From Aspidiotus rigidus (Eukaryota > Arthropoda > Insecta > Hemiptera > Diaspididae): 64,000 nucleotides of DNA. Shown here piece by piece: positions 21,641-32,899 of the stretch. Numbering within the stretch: the first letter of the stretch is position 1; every line of letters starts with the position of its first letter. The stretch spans positions 6,985,501 through 7,049,500 of the forward strand of contig JAVHKY010000003.1 in assembly GCA_035079385.1 (NCBI GenBank), in the 5' to 3' direction. The translations under genes were made by a program, and so were the position numbers. Under the pieces are notes generated by a model. It saw nothing but the letters and a program-made list of their open reading frames with translations. It searched no databases and was not told where the DNA came from.

Positions 21641-23440
21641 TTGATCACCCAGTAAAAGCCTGCGAGGAGCCGGCTGTCCAAAGTGAGATTGGTGTTGGGG
21701 AGTAACTAATTGCCCAGTAAAAAAAAAAAAAAAAAGAAGAAGAAAAAGTAACAGTATTCAAACGATAGGTAAATCAGGTTGTCAGAGCAGTATTTTCCAA
21801 AAATATGCACAGTAACTGTGCAAATAGTAAATTATGGCTGTAGGAACAATAAAAATGAGAAGAGGATGGTTGAAGGTTCGAGATTTCGACGGAGCCGAGG
21901 AAGCTGAGAAACAGGTTGCTGATAAGCAGGTGTGGCGCAAATCTTTTTCAAACTATACTTTAGCGGGCAAGAAAGTGGAGTATCGTTGCATAGGCGGTAA
22001 ATATCGCCAAGGCGAATATCCAGCCGGACTGCACTTGCTCTATCATTCTACGAGTCAGAAAGTATCCTTATTCGAAACAGATTCGGGGTACGGACGTCAT
22101 GAAGCGGAACCAAAGAGAGGCTTACCTACAGATTTAAAACCCATCATCAAAGAGAAGTTCGATGATGGCATTGACAAGCCAAATGCTTTGTTAGTCCTGA
22201 TGAGGCACAAACGAATGGAAGAGCCTGAGAAATCCAAATTGGTAACGTATTTAAAGGAGCTACGTAAAGAGAAGTACGGTGAAAGGACTTTATCCATCCA
22301 TGATGTGAAGCAGTGGTGTGACGCACGAACATCCGTCCCTGACGATGAAGATGAACCTTTCGTCTTCAGATATAAGCTTTCTGCTCCTTCGTTAGAGGCC
22401 CCTGATGAGGCTGACTTGAAACTAGTTGTATCGACAGTACCAACCTACAACGCAAACTGATGCAACCTATAAATTAAATTGGCAGGTGAGACACGTCCTT
22501 CTGTTTTCAACTGTTTCTGTTTCCTTTGATGGTGATTAGCACCACCGACAAAGATCGTATCTTTCATCATTCTGCAATAGCACTTTGCTCTTCAGAGACG
22601 ACAGCTGACTCTGCGTTCAAGTTTGAACCGCTGCACTTATTTGATGTGAATTGGAAGCCAAATGTCGACGCAATAACCGAGGGTTTCCGGCGTGTCTTTG
22701 GTTAACCTCTCGTTCAACTTATATGTTTTTTCCATGTTATCAAGAATGCTGACACACATCTCCGACAACTTTGTAAAATCTGTGTTGATATTCGGCACGA
22801 CACTCACGCTCTGAAACACTGTGTTTGCAAACAGAAGATCCACGTGCTACACACTTCTCCAATTACTTTCACGACAACTGGATCGTCAAAAATTCATCGT
22901 GGTATGAGGGTGCTGGCCCAGGTTACCCATCCACCAATAATGGGATAGAAAGTACGAACGCGAATATAAAGAAAGAGCTCACCTTCCGCATTTTTGACCG
23001 TGCGCTCATTCGACCTTTTTAGAAAACTTCGACTACAGTGTACGGTTACCATACACCCCACAATGCTCATGTCCCTGCTTCCAGAAGGAAGGAAGGAAGG
23101 AAGCTGTAAGCATACTTTAGGTATGCTATACTGCGTTTAAAGTTAGTTTATGCTCCTCCAGAGGTTTCCTCTCTTCCCGTTGGACAGAAAAAAAAACTGG
23201 AGAGACCGTCGAAGTCGAAAAAAGCACTCCTTGTGCAAAAATTGTACTTTACTGTTTGGCCGCCCTTTTTTACTGTGCAATGACAATTTTACAGTTCAAT
23301 GATGTTTTCAACTGGTCATCAGACCTTTTTACCGCTGTAATTTTTCTTTACTGTTCACACCCTTAAATACAGCTACTCCTAATTTTTTACTGCTTCTGCC
23401 TCAACATGTACTGCTGTTACACCTTCTTTTACTAGGCCGA
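21640..23440 (+). mobile_element. MULE (Phantom-like) element relic with repeated ends
   Basis: The transposase relic lies between two regions rich in a short motif: CAGTAAAA copies on the left (21652, 21713) and its complement TTTTACTG on the right (about 23250-23420, seven or so degenerate copies). CTAATTGCCCAGTAAAAAA on the left is matched inversely by TTTTTTACTGTGCAATGAC on the right. I take these as degenerate inverted termini built of short repeats; the exact ends and the target duplication are not resolved. Confidence 0.55.
21834..23030 (+). pseudogene. Phantom-type MULE transposase, frameshifted
   Basis: The first 208 codons (21834-22460) carry the N-terminal region: WRKSFSNYTLAGKKVEYRC, then PTDLKPIIKEKF, LLVLMRHKR, YLKELRKEKYGERTLS and WCDARTSVPDDEDEPFVF. 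A frame change at 22455 leads to DATYKLNWQ, the start of the MULE catalytic domain. A further shift gives STTDKDRIFHHSAIALCSSE and VNWKPNVDAITEGFRRVFG (22541-22705). The last frame (22825-23022) has SSWYEGAGPGYPSTNNGIES and TNANIKKELTFRIF, a hallmark of arthropod Phantom transposases. The region between 22705 and 22840 is shortened and the C-terminus is missing. Several frameshifts make it inactive. Confidence 0.8.
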
Positions 23441-24190
23441 TAAATCATACCCATTGGTGTTGTGGGTGCGTTCTTAATTTCGACAAATTTTTCATGATAT
23501 TATCCGATTTGAAAACGCGCAAAATGTCAATTAAGAGCACCATCAGCTGTATCGGGTCGATATGTGACCTGATTTCAAGAAAGGAAAGTGAGCGTCCATA
23601 TATCAATCTGGAGATATGGGTCTTCCAGCGTCTTCAAGCAGACTCTTCTCTCCGGATTAATATTTGAACGTTTTCATTCCTTTCCTGAAACCAGGTCACA
23701 TATAGGTTATTTCCGTCACCTCCCTTACACAAGTGAGAATAGAACGTGCATTAGTTTTTCCACGGTCAACCTCAGGTCTTGAATCCGAACTGTATCATCA
23801 ACCAAAGGATATGGAAAATTTGTATCTGAACATTGTCTCATTCGTTTCGCTTGATCTTGTAAGCCTTCCATCGATTCCTCACGTTTACATTTTATATTAT
23901 GACCTCTCACACAGTTTACAAATATGTAGTTTCTCCTTGCCAAATACCGGTTACAAGATGAACATGAATTACTTTGAACATCTTCATTAGTTGAAGAGTT
24001 TCTCTCGTCAGTAACCTCAGCTTTCTCCTCAGTATACACAGGGTAGCTTTCCGAAGCTCTTCCAAATCTTCCTCGCGACATCACAAGTCTTATTATATGC
24101 TTCAACTAGTCCTTGCTAGTTGATACATGAGTTAACTAGTTAAAGCTTATAATTTCTCAAAATTATATACTTCAACTAGTTGAAATCGAT
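23441..24190. other. Unassigned; one 126-codon minus-strand frame
   Basis: A frame at 24105-23725 on the minus strand includes CSSCNRYLARRNYIFVNC and may look like a small cysteine-containing protein, but I recognise no family, no splice context and no neighbour that supports it. CAACTAGTTG and TTAACTAGTTAA palindromes recur between 24105 and 24185. Confidence 0.3.
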
Positions 24191-24247
24191 ATTACATGTA
24201 ATAGCTAAGAAGCAGATGTTATCTGCTATGGTACGAGTCATTTTGAG

Positions 24248-24408
24248 TAGAAATGAAGTTAGGTACAGACACGACGCCAAACTCACTTAGGTGAAACTAG
24301 TTGCAAATATTATTGTGCTTTTAATACACTATTTCTTAATAACGTTTCATTTTAATTAAGAAGTTGTTTAAAACTAACCTTACGTGTCGGTACCCACCTT
24401 CATTTCTA
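24248..24408. mobile_element. Short MITE with ~26-bp inverted ends
   Basis: TAGAAATGAAGTTAGGTACA at 24248 is matched inversely by TGTCGGTACCCACCTTCATT ending at 24408, with a few mismatches. Outside both ends lies ATTACATGTAAT. The 161-bp body has no frame. Confidence 0.6.
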
Positions 24409-27400
24409 TTATTACATGTAATGGCTAGTTAATTCATACATTACCTGGTTTCACAATCTGGCGGTAATGTATATAAAGTTAGCTGTTTTGGGAATTTCAT
24501 TGAGATCAAAACTTATGTCAGGCGATAAGGGTTAACCAAGGAGGAGTATATGAAAAAATGGAAAGTATGAGCTCAAGTTTGAGGTGAGTGTCTTGATGGT
24601 ATCGAAATGACAAAAAGGGTGAATTACATGGGCTGAGAGCAGCAGAAAAGATCAGATGATTCATGTACTGGGCTGTTGAGGCCAGAAAGTTATCAGGGAG
24701 TGAAAGGAACTCGTAGAAGAGACCAAGGAGCTTCGCAGAGATTTGGATAATAATTGTGAAGTTCTACAGACACAAAGAAAGAAACGGTGTAAGGCGAGAG
24801 TAACTTTTTTGGAACACTGAATGTATCAGTCCCAACGTGATCAGATAAAGCGACGGTTACTGTAATTGGTTATAGAGTTATAATGAACTTTTCGTAGGCA
24901 ATTATCGCTCTCTTATTTCATTTATAAGTGCATATTAACAAATGAATTTTCTCCTCCGGTTGTTACGTTTCTACTACTATTATTATTATTATTATTATTA
25001 TTATTTTTTTTTTTTTTGGAAATTTCTTGACTCAAATATTCATGAGCTAAAAATCTTCGCCACATTGTTTTTTATTTTTTCCTTAATTTACAACTTTTGT
25101 CGAGCGATGTTGACATATTATAAATTTTATTTTTGGCAAACTTACGTCGTCGTTTGAATTATGTATCTTTGTATGTGTATTCTTCCTTCTTTGTTTCTAA
25201 AATCGATGTTTCTTCTTACATCGTTCATTCAAAGTCTCTTGGAAAATTAAAGAAATTTTTACGAGAATAAAAATTCAGGTAAGTAATATGAATTTATTAA
25301 TAATATTTTTCAAGTGTTTTTAGAACATCAGTGAATTATCTTACTCGAACTCGGTATATGAAAGAGCATAATTTTATATAGCAGTCAGTGCCCAGTCGCT
25401 CTAACGTGTACAGATAGTATAAATCAATAAGAAGATGATACGAAGTATATGACAGAATCAACCTTAGATTTCTTGATGGACATCTGTTCAGCTGAATAGT
25501 ATAGAAAATAAGTTGAGTCTCCATGACAACGCATTTAATCGTTCTTTTCATCTGTTTTCCTTCACGGGTGTATGTACGCTTTTGAAACTTCCTTTTGCTG
25601 TTTTTTATCCTTCAAGTGTGAAATTTTTTCGCTTGTATCGTTGACCTAGAAATATTTTCCATATTCGAGAAAAATAATAACGGTTCAATCGAGAAATTAA
25701 GAAATACCTGCAAACGTAAGGTCGTGTTAATTTCCTCTTTTACGAAAACTGAAAATCCTACTCTATTTTATATTAATTTTCCTTCGAAGGATTTCTAGAA
25801 AATGAGCAGTGGCAGCGCAGCCACGAAATATACTTCCTCATTTTTCTTCGACAACGACCTTAGAAAGATTTTTTCAATTTATCCGATCAAGAGACGTAAA
25901 ATAGTCGTGATACTTTCTGTTGTAGCTCTTTATCGCGCCAAATTAAATACATATTTGAGTTTAGAAACAGAACCACGCATGACAGATGATAATTTCTCTT
26001 TAAACGAGTACCTATTTTCTTTATTTTTAATTAAAAATTTTTCACTACTTCAAGAAAAGAGTAAGTGAAGTAGAAAAAAAAAAGGTACAAATGTAAAATA
26101 GTTGTAAAAAGAGAAGAGACGTACGGTGGGGTAATTAAACAGCAGGAAAATAATACTTGAATTAAAAAAATAAAAAATAAAAAAAAGGAACATTTAAAAA
26201 CATAAAATACTGGTCAAAGAAATTAATGCCGTTATAAAAATAAATTAAATGAAGATTTAAAGTGCAAAATGGAAAGGGTTAAATTTTCATTATCGCCGAG
26301 TTGGCATTTCTGTAGAAAAAGGGTTATAAAGAAGAAAAACCATCGTTCCTGCCAGTTATACTTCGCTCAATGTTTTCTATAACTTTCTACAGTTCAGGGT
26401 TTCTCAGACTTGCTATCGCCTGCCAACCGTAACGTAGTCAACTTGTATGCCGCGAGAGCGACCGAACCGATGACGCGATGCTTCGCCGCTGGGGAAATCT
26501 CTCTCCTATTACATCGAGATTCATTTTCATCTATTTTACACGCAGTGAACAGACTTCGATTTCTTCATTGTTATTTTTTTATTCCCTTTATCTGCCCGTT
26601 GATTCCTATACGAATAATTAATACTTTGCTGATGAGAAATTGTCTATGGGCGTTATCGATTACAGTTCTCTTATCGAATTTCCGTCACGAATCATTCTTT
26701 CATATATTATGAAGAGAGGAATAAAAAGGTGTGTTTATTGCAAATCGATGTAAAGTATTCTTGTCATGTATATAAATGATAGGCGAGTAAATCTGCATAG
26801 ACTTAGAACAATCTGATAATTTATCATTTTTTTGAATTTGTAGTATCAAGTCGAACTTCTATAATGGTGGTACAACTATTTTATACTCGCACTAACTTTA
26901 TTGCAGATAAAAATTTCGCGTGATTGAACAATGCTCACTTGTCTACAGACATTCGTAATCCCGATTCGCAAACAACTGTATACACGTTATGGAATTACAA
27001 GTCTGTTGATTTCTTTTCATATTTTTGCCAGTTTCTATAAGAAACTCCAACTCATTAGTCCCCCAAAAATCGTATCGTTGGAATCTACGGTTGATGATAT
27101 TTTAAGAAAAAACCCTTAAATGTCTCCACCGAGAGGACTTGATGGCAAGAGTCATTCCTTTTACAAGTCATAGAAATTTTTGTGAACTAGAGTATAAGGA
27201 GACATTTGCAATTGAATATTAATAGTGGGTACTGAGATTTAATAAATTAATGCTTTGTCGTTGGAGTGAGGGAGGAGGGATGAACGGTTTTGCCACTGCT
27301 TTTGCGAAGGATGAAGGCAGGTATCTACGAGGAGGAGGGACTGCCAAAGTACCTTCCTAAATTTCCAAGGACTTTCAAAGAGAGAAAAAAAAAAGACGTT

Positions 27401-28239
27401 AGAGCGAGAAATATTTTTTCAGAAAATAGTTTATACATATTAAAATCCTTTTTCATTCTTTTCTAAAGAATTTTAGGGTTCGTTAAAAAGTCATAAGAAC
27501 CCAAATTTAGTTCCATTTTCCTGGTTTGAAGTAGAGAGATTGCACCCTAGAATCATTTTCCCAGCCATCAAACCAGACTCAAGATTGGCGGCTGCGGAAG
27601 GCGGTTAACCTCAATACATACCTCTTTGATGGTTTAGATCGAAGCACTGGTCGCTAATTTTCCCCTGGGCGATCTTAAGGTACACTTGACACAAATTATG
27701 AAAAATTTTAATTCTTTCTTGTCTCCTTTGAGACACTCAAAATCATCGATACAACGTCTCTTAAATTGCTTACAGTAAACTGTGCCGCAATGTTTTCGGT
27801 TAAGAGTGTGCATTGCTTGTGCTATACATGGGATTTGAATAATAAAGTTATGTGGGAGTAGTTTGGTTGTTAAATATAGTTGGTAGTTATAGTATATTCT
27901 CCAGAATCCGGGGTCGGATGCAATCAACTAATTATTTTTCTATATTTTTTCTGGAGCACAATAAATACATGCTATATAGGTATACAATGTATAAATAATT
28001 TAGGTTGGGGCACTACTTGACAACAATCGTTTTGAAAGAAATCTATTTGATTTGTATAAGTAACAATCTATGTACAAAATTAGTGGACAAATTATAGAAT
28101 TCACTCATCAGAACTGGATTCTACTTGTCAATTCCAAGTTGTTAATTCTAGAATGAATTGAAAATTTTGATATACCAATAAATCCTAATTTTAAGTGAAA
28201 TATTGCGTGAAATCATTGTTAACATTGTTTACCTCACAC
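24409..28239. other. Unassigned AT-rich DNA with an ATT microsatellite
   Basis: A (TAT)n run followed by a T run lies at about 24973-25018. No gene was recognised: frames at 25802-26068, 26410-26712 and 27634-27927 have no family signature. No clear repeat ends were seen. Confidence 0.4.
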
Positions 28240-28510
28240 CTTAGACCATACAACAGATATACCGAGCATAGCAATGAATCTTTGAACGGAGGACATGATA
28301 AGAATACACATAAGAAAATAAGGGGGACTGGACCTTGTTTACAAATTTGATGGGCGGCGCGGGTGTACGGTGTGTTTCACTGCTCCGCGCGTTCACCCGC
28401 ATTACCTTCATTGAGGTCCAGTCCCCCGTATTTTCTTACCATGTCTTCCGTTCAACTCGTTGTACACGCGTATATGGCCGATGGTCGGTCTATCTGTTGT
28501 ATGGTCTAAG
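28240..28510. mobile_element. Foldback MITE, 271 bp, with near-perfect 8-bp TSD
   Basis: CTTAGACCATACAACAGATA at 28240 is matched inversely by TATCTGTTGTATGGTCTAAG ending at 28510. A second inverted block inside (AAGAAAATAAGGGGGACTGG facing CCAGTCCCCCGTATTTTCTT) extends the hairpin to nearly the whole element. Flanking CCTCACAC (28232-28239) and CCTCACAT (28511-28518) match at 7 of 8 bases, which fits a hAT-type duplication. Confidence 0.8.
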
Positions 28511-29185
28511 CCTCACATTGCCAAAAATAAGAGCACTTCGCAGCCAAACAGTAAACAGCCTACTGCCCATTGTTATCAAACTGTGATAAGCGTAAATTTG
28601 AATTGTAGGGCAAATTAACATTGCTCCTTGCGCAGCTTTTTAGTTCTTTGCTTTTATTTTCAAAAGTATTCCATTTTAGATTTCTAAGTTGTGAATTTCA
28701 ATCTTCATGAGAACACAATGTGACTTGTTCTGTTACTCATTCTTCAAGTGGTCTCATGACGTCATCGGCTGACGGACTATTGTCAACGTCAACGTTAATT
28801 GGTGGCGGATTCGCAGCGTAATTCTGGCAGCGCCTTTAGAAAATTTCATCATGAGTGTTATTTTTGTCTCCTGTTGTCTATCAGACTGGAGGAGGCTCGT
28901 CTAAAGTTTAAGGAAGGGTTGAATAGGACTGATTCTCTGCGATGTCACATTTGAAACAGTGATCGGGTCAGACAGTGCTAGTATCACGCACAACAAACAG
29001 GACAATTGATGGACGGTACAGATGACGGGCAGAAGGTTTCCTTAATCGATCTGAATCAAATTTTATAAGAAAAAATTATCGTAGAAAAATTTGCGCTCAA
29101 CAATATTAGTCTTCTTAGAAACTGCTGAGATTACTGAATGAATATTTTAAGGAAAGAATCGCCCTGATTCTGTTTTCAATTTCGA
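28511..29185. other. Unassigned spacer
   Basis: No gene recognised. A TGACGTCATC palindrome is present at about 28757. Confidence 0.35.
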
Positions 29186-29190
29186 CAATT

Positions 29191-29598
29191 GTGACGTTCC
29201 TAGCGGATTGCCAGCTCAATTATCTATATACTCTCGACCACCAGTGGATGGACCGAGACCATGGCCAGTTAAATTTTCATCTCACACAAATGATGAGTGG
29301 CCATGGGTGCTTCAACAAGTACCTACACAAAATGGGGAAAAGTGAGCAACCGTCGTGTTCACACTGTCAGGAACGGAATGATGAACTACAACACACCATC
29401 TTCAAGTGTGAGGCGTGGAGACGTGAGCGGGGTGAGCTAAAACGGTCTCTTGCCGAGATCGGGGAAGATGAAGAACTCACCCCAGGTAATCTGGTTCCAT
29501 GCGTTCTCAGAACAACGCAAGCATGGAACTATGTATCTACATTTGCCGCTAAGGTAATGAAGAAGAAAATGAACGCGGAATGGGAGCGGCAGATGTAG
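29191..29598 (+). pseudogene. R1-clade LINE, C-terminal end of ORF2
   Basis: The frame carries FHLTQMMSGHGCFNKYLHKM and the cysteine motif CSHCQERNDELQHTIFKC (C-x2-C-x8-H-x4-C), then CEAWRRERGELKRSL. This is the end of the reverse-transcriptase protein of R1/Waldo/TRAS-type non-LTR retrotransposons, which finish with a GHGCF..YL segment, a CCHC knuckle and a short helical tail. The RT catalytic core is absent, so the copy is 5'-truncated near 29185, as is common for LINEs. The first methionine is incidental. It is not a complete gene, although the frame that remains is open. Confidence 0.85.
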
Positions 29599-30135
29599 AG
29601 CCACGTTATGGCCTCTCACATCTACGTGTACTGCTGCCATATCACCTTTCGCCAGCACCAGTACCACCATACACAGGGCGCTCAGGAGGGAGCGCCCCAC
29701 AGAAGAAAAAAAAAAATAAAAGGGCAAGCACAAGACAACCCCAGAAGAAGAAGAGGAGGAGGAAGAAACCCCCGCCTGAGAAGCCAGAGTCGCGAAACAT
29801 TGCTGGTGAACTCCTAGTGAGCTCCCAGTAATGACTGAAAGCTCTGGTGGAGGAGTTGATACGCGTGCGTCCATGGTACAGGACTATCTGAATTCCAGGT
29901 TGAGTGCTGAGCACTCCCTCGATCAGTAGGGTAGACCCCTGTAGTGGCCTCATTGACGGACTTTGCACAACGCGCGGAACCCTAGGAGAAATGGAGCCAG
30001 GCCACTCTCAATTCGAGCCCTCTGGACTACCGACGCAATGACCTAATGGGTGGATACCGGTGCCGGAGGTGCGGTTTTCCGGGGACCACTTTGGGCGAGC
30101 GTGCACGCTATACGCCTATGCTCATAATATGTGTA
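29599..30135 (+). mobile_element. R1-clade LINE 3' untranslated region
   Basis: GC-richer sequence continues directly from the ORF2 stop, with an A-rich patch (29703-29720) and the segment GGAGGTGCGGTTTTCCGGGG at about 30065, which resembles the GC-rich 3' ends of R1/TRAS-type elements. Composition returns to AT-rich after about 30130. Overlapping frames here are shadows. Confidence 0.6.
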
Positions 30136-32890
30136 AATTCCTGGTTTTCGGAAAATTCTTCATTAGGTATCGATCAATGAGACAATTCTCGTGAGATCTG
30201 CTTGCTAAAGTAACAGGTGAGTGACGTCATCAGGGAACGGGCTTTTAAATTCTTCCATGAGAGACCGAAGAGGTAAGGTTAGCCACCATTAAAACTTTGC
30301 TACCATACAAAAGAGTTGCCTGAAGCCTTTTCAAGCCTTGACCAATGAAGTTTTCTTTTCTAATAGCTGCCATCAAAGCGCCAACAGGATCTGATTTTTC
30401 CCTTTAAGTATGTAATGACTGACAAATCACTGCTTAGGTATACAAAATAAAAACAAGAAAATTATTGTGTTTCAAAACTTCGCCCCTTTGAAAAAAAAAA
30501 GTACAATAATGTTGTATTTATGGTAAAAGAGGACTTATTTTTTTCCAGTTAGGTCTAAATTTGCAATTTCTTACAATTGAAGAAAGTATTCTTCTGAGAT
30601 TAGGAAGTATTAATGAAATATGTATTGATTTTGCGTCATTTCAAGGTATTAATTTAGATTTATTCAATTTTCATTGATCCATTCTCGTTTTCAGCAGTAA
30701 AAATTCGTGGAAACAAGTTTTGACCGATGAATCCTAGAATTCACTGATTTTGGGTTATACTTGTAACTCGAATGTTTGAGTTTTTTTTAATTTTCTAACT
30801 AGTCATTAGTGATTGGAACAGTGCAAATTATAGAATTACTAGCGTCGTTCATTTAAAATGTATGAATACTGCTAATAAGGGGGCGGTGATAGAAATATAA
30901 AAGTACCTAAAAATAACGGTTCATCTTCAATTTCTCAAAAATTAGTTGATTTTTGAAAAAAAAATTAGAAGTGCCTAAAAGATCCGAGATACCAAAATAT
31001 TTTGTTGTTTTTGTGTTTGTCTGATCCAAATTAATCGTCAAATCTTGGAAAAAATGTTGGAAAACTACCTCTGTATTGTTGTGTTTTTATTCACACGCTC
31101 GTACATCTGTTTATTCACTAATGAGAAGTGAACAATTTTTTCTCTTTATGTCGATATAATTTTTATCACAAATCCGTAAGAGTGTGCGATAAATAATTTT
31201 ATTTTAACTGTCGTGACATTCTTCAAGTAGAATTCACAAGAAATTTGGGTGCCGGTATTCGAACATTATACGGGAGTCAACTTCATTCCTTACCACTGCC
31301 GACAACAAAGACCGTTCTCCAATGGTCGAAATGAAAACTTTCAAATCGTAGTTTTCCTTGTTGAAATTTCCATGCTGATTATCTTCTCCCGGCGCGCTTA
31401 CTAATGATTCATATACTTGACGATTTTTTTTTTTTCTTTCTTTCTTTTCATAAAAACCAATTTAGCGATCCTGAAAAAGAACAAAAAACAAACAAAATAT
31501 TTCATCAACTTAACGTATACGTTTTCATTGCTTTCATGTACCGGCGCTGTACCTATATAGAAAACTTTTCGCATAAGAAAACTCAATTTTCTTATCTCGA
31601 AATGAAAATATTTTCCGCGACTAAAAATTACCACAACGTTAAATTTGATTTTAATATCTCCTTCAGTATAGAAAAAGATCTGCTAGAAAGAAGATGAAGC
31701 GTAGAGAGGCAATAAGAAGACTGAAAAGGAGGAAGAACGGAAAGAAAAATCGCACGAGTAAAAACGAATAGCGAACGTTGACGACTTACAAGAACATGGT
31801 CGCATTCGAATTTCGTAAATTTTCACAACGTTGTCACAAATACGATATTGAACGTCGACAAGAAAGAGGAAAAAAAGAATAAAAACAAAACAAAACCAAA
31901 AAAAAAAAAAAAGATTGAACGCATATCACGTCACTTTACGCACCATTGAAATAAGTCGTCGTTCGGTGATTAGAAAACGGACGACCGTAGAGAGCGGACG
32001 GCCGGGGTGCTCTGCAGAAGCAATGAAGTCTGTCAAGAAAATGATGGACGTTCTCCCATAAAGCTGACGAGAGTGACTGGGGGCGCCTTCGCAAAATGGC
32101 TCTGCGGAGCCTCGTATATCACTTTTATTATACCCCATCTTCATTTTCATATTTCATATTTGCATTTTCTCTTCTGTTATAAATCAGAGAGTTTATGGCT
32201 AATTAGGCCTTCAACGAGGACGGGAGGAGTCACCGTTAAGGGGAGAAAACGGCTTATCAGGCTACTATTTTCCGTAAATACTACCCTAACATACTCTGTT
32301 CCTCTTTCGTTATGGGTGCTGTTGCCGTTCTAGCCTCTACTCTTCCTTTATACCGCAACGTATTATAGCGCGTTTCCGTGAGCTCGCTAAGAGAAAACAT
32401 AACCATCATGTACCTACTTATCAGCTTCGAGAATTTTGTAACATCCTGCTCCACTCCGTCTCACACTTCACACCCATTATTCGGCGTATACCGTGTACTC
32501 GCACTTCCACCCGAAAGAATAATGCAGACGAAGAAAAAGCTCGAAATTACTTTGAAGACGTATAACACACACGTGACTTTCAAACGTTCCGTGACGTCTC
32601 GACTTTTTTCCCTTTTTTTTTCTGCACGCACTTGACGAATTATCCCGCGAAAAAAAGGAATTACGTTTTATCTTATACTCCACATTCACTCATTCATAAC
32701 GTTTTGTCCCCGCGTACGTAGACCGCAATTGTCCACTTTGAGCTGCGCATAATTTGTGTGAATTACGACGATTTCAAGGAAGGGGAAAAAAATATTAACT
32801 AAAGGAGTTCTGATCGAACGTTTCGGACCGTGTCAATTCTATTAATAACGCAAATGCTGCGTACCTTCGGTTCTTATTTTCAAAATTTCG
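30136..32890. other. Unassigned AT-rich DNA
   Basis: No supported gene. Poly-T at 31424 and poly-A at 31896 are the only obvious simple repeats. Overlapping open frames on both strands at 31401-31697 and 31926-32333 are not supported by any domain. Confidence 0.4.
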
Positions 32891-32899
32891 CACCCAACG

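Noticed and set aside
29437..29968. Several 100-145 codon frames on both strands
   Set aside because: They are shadows of the LINE ORF2 end and its GC-rich 3' region.
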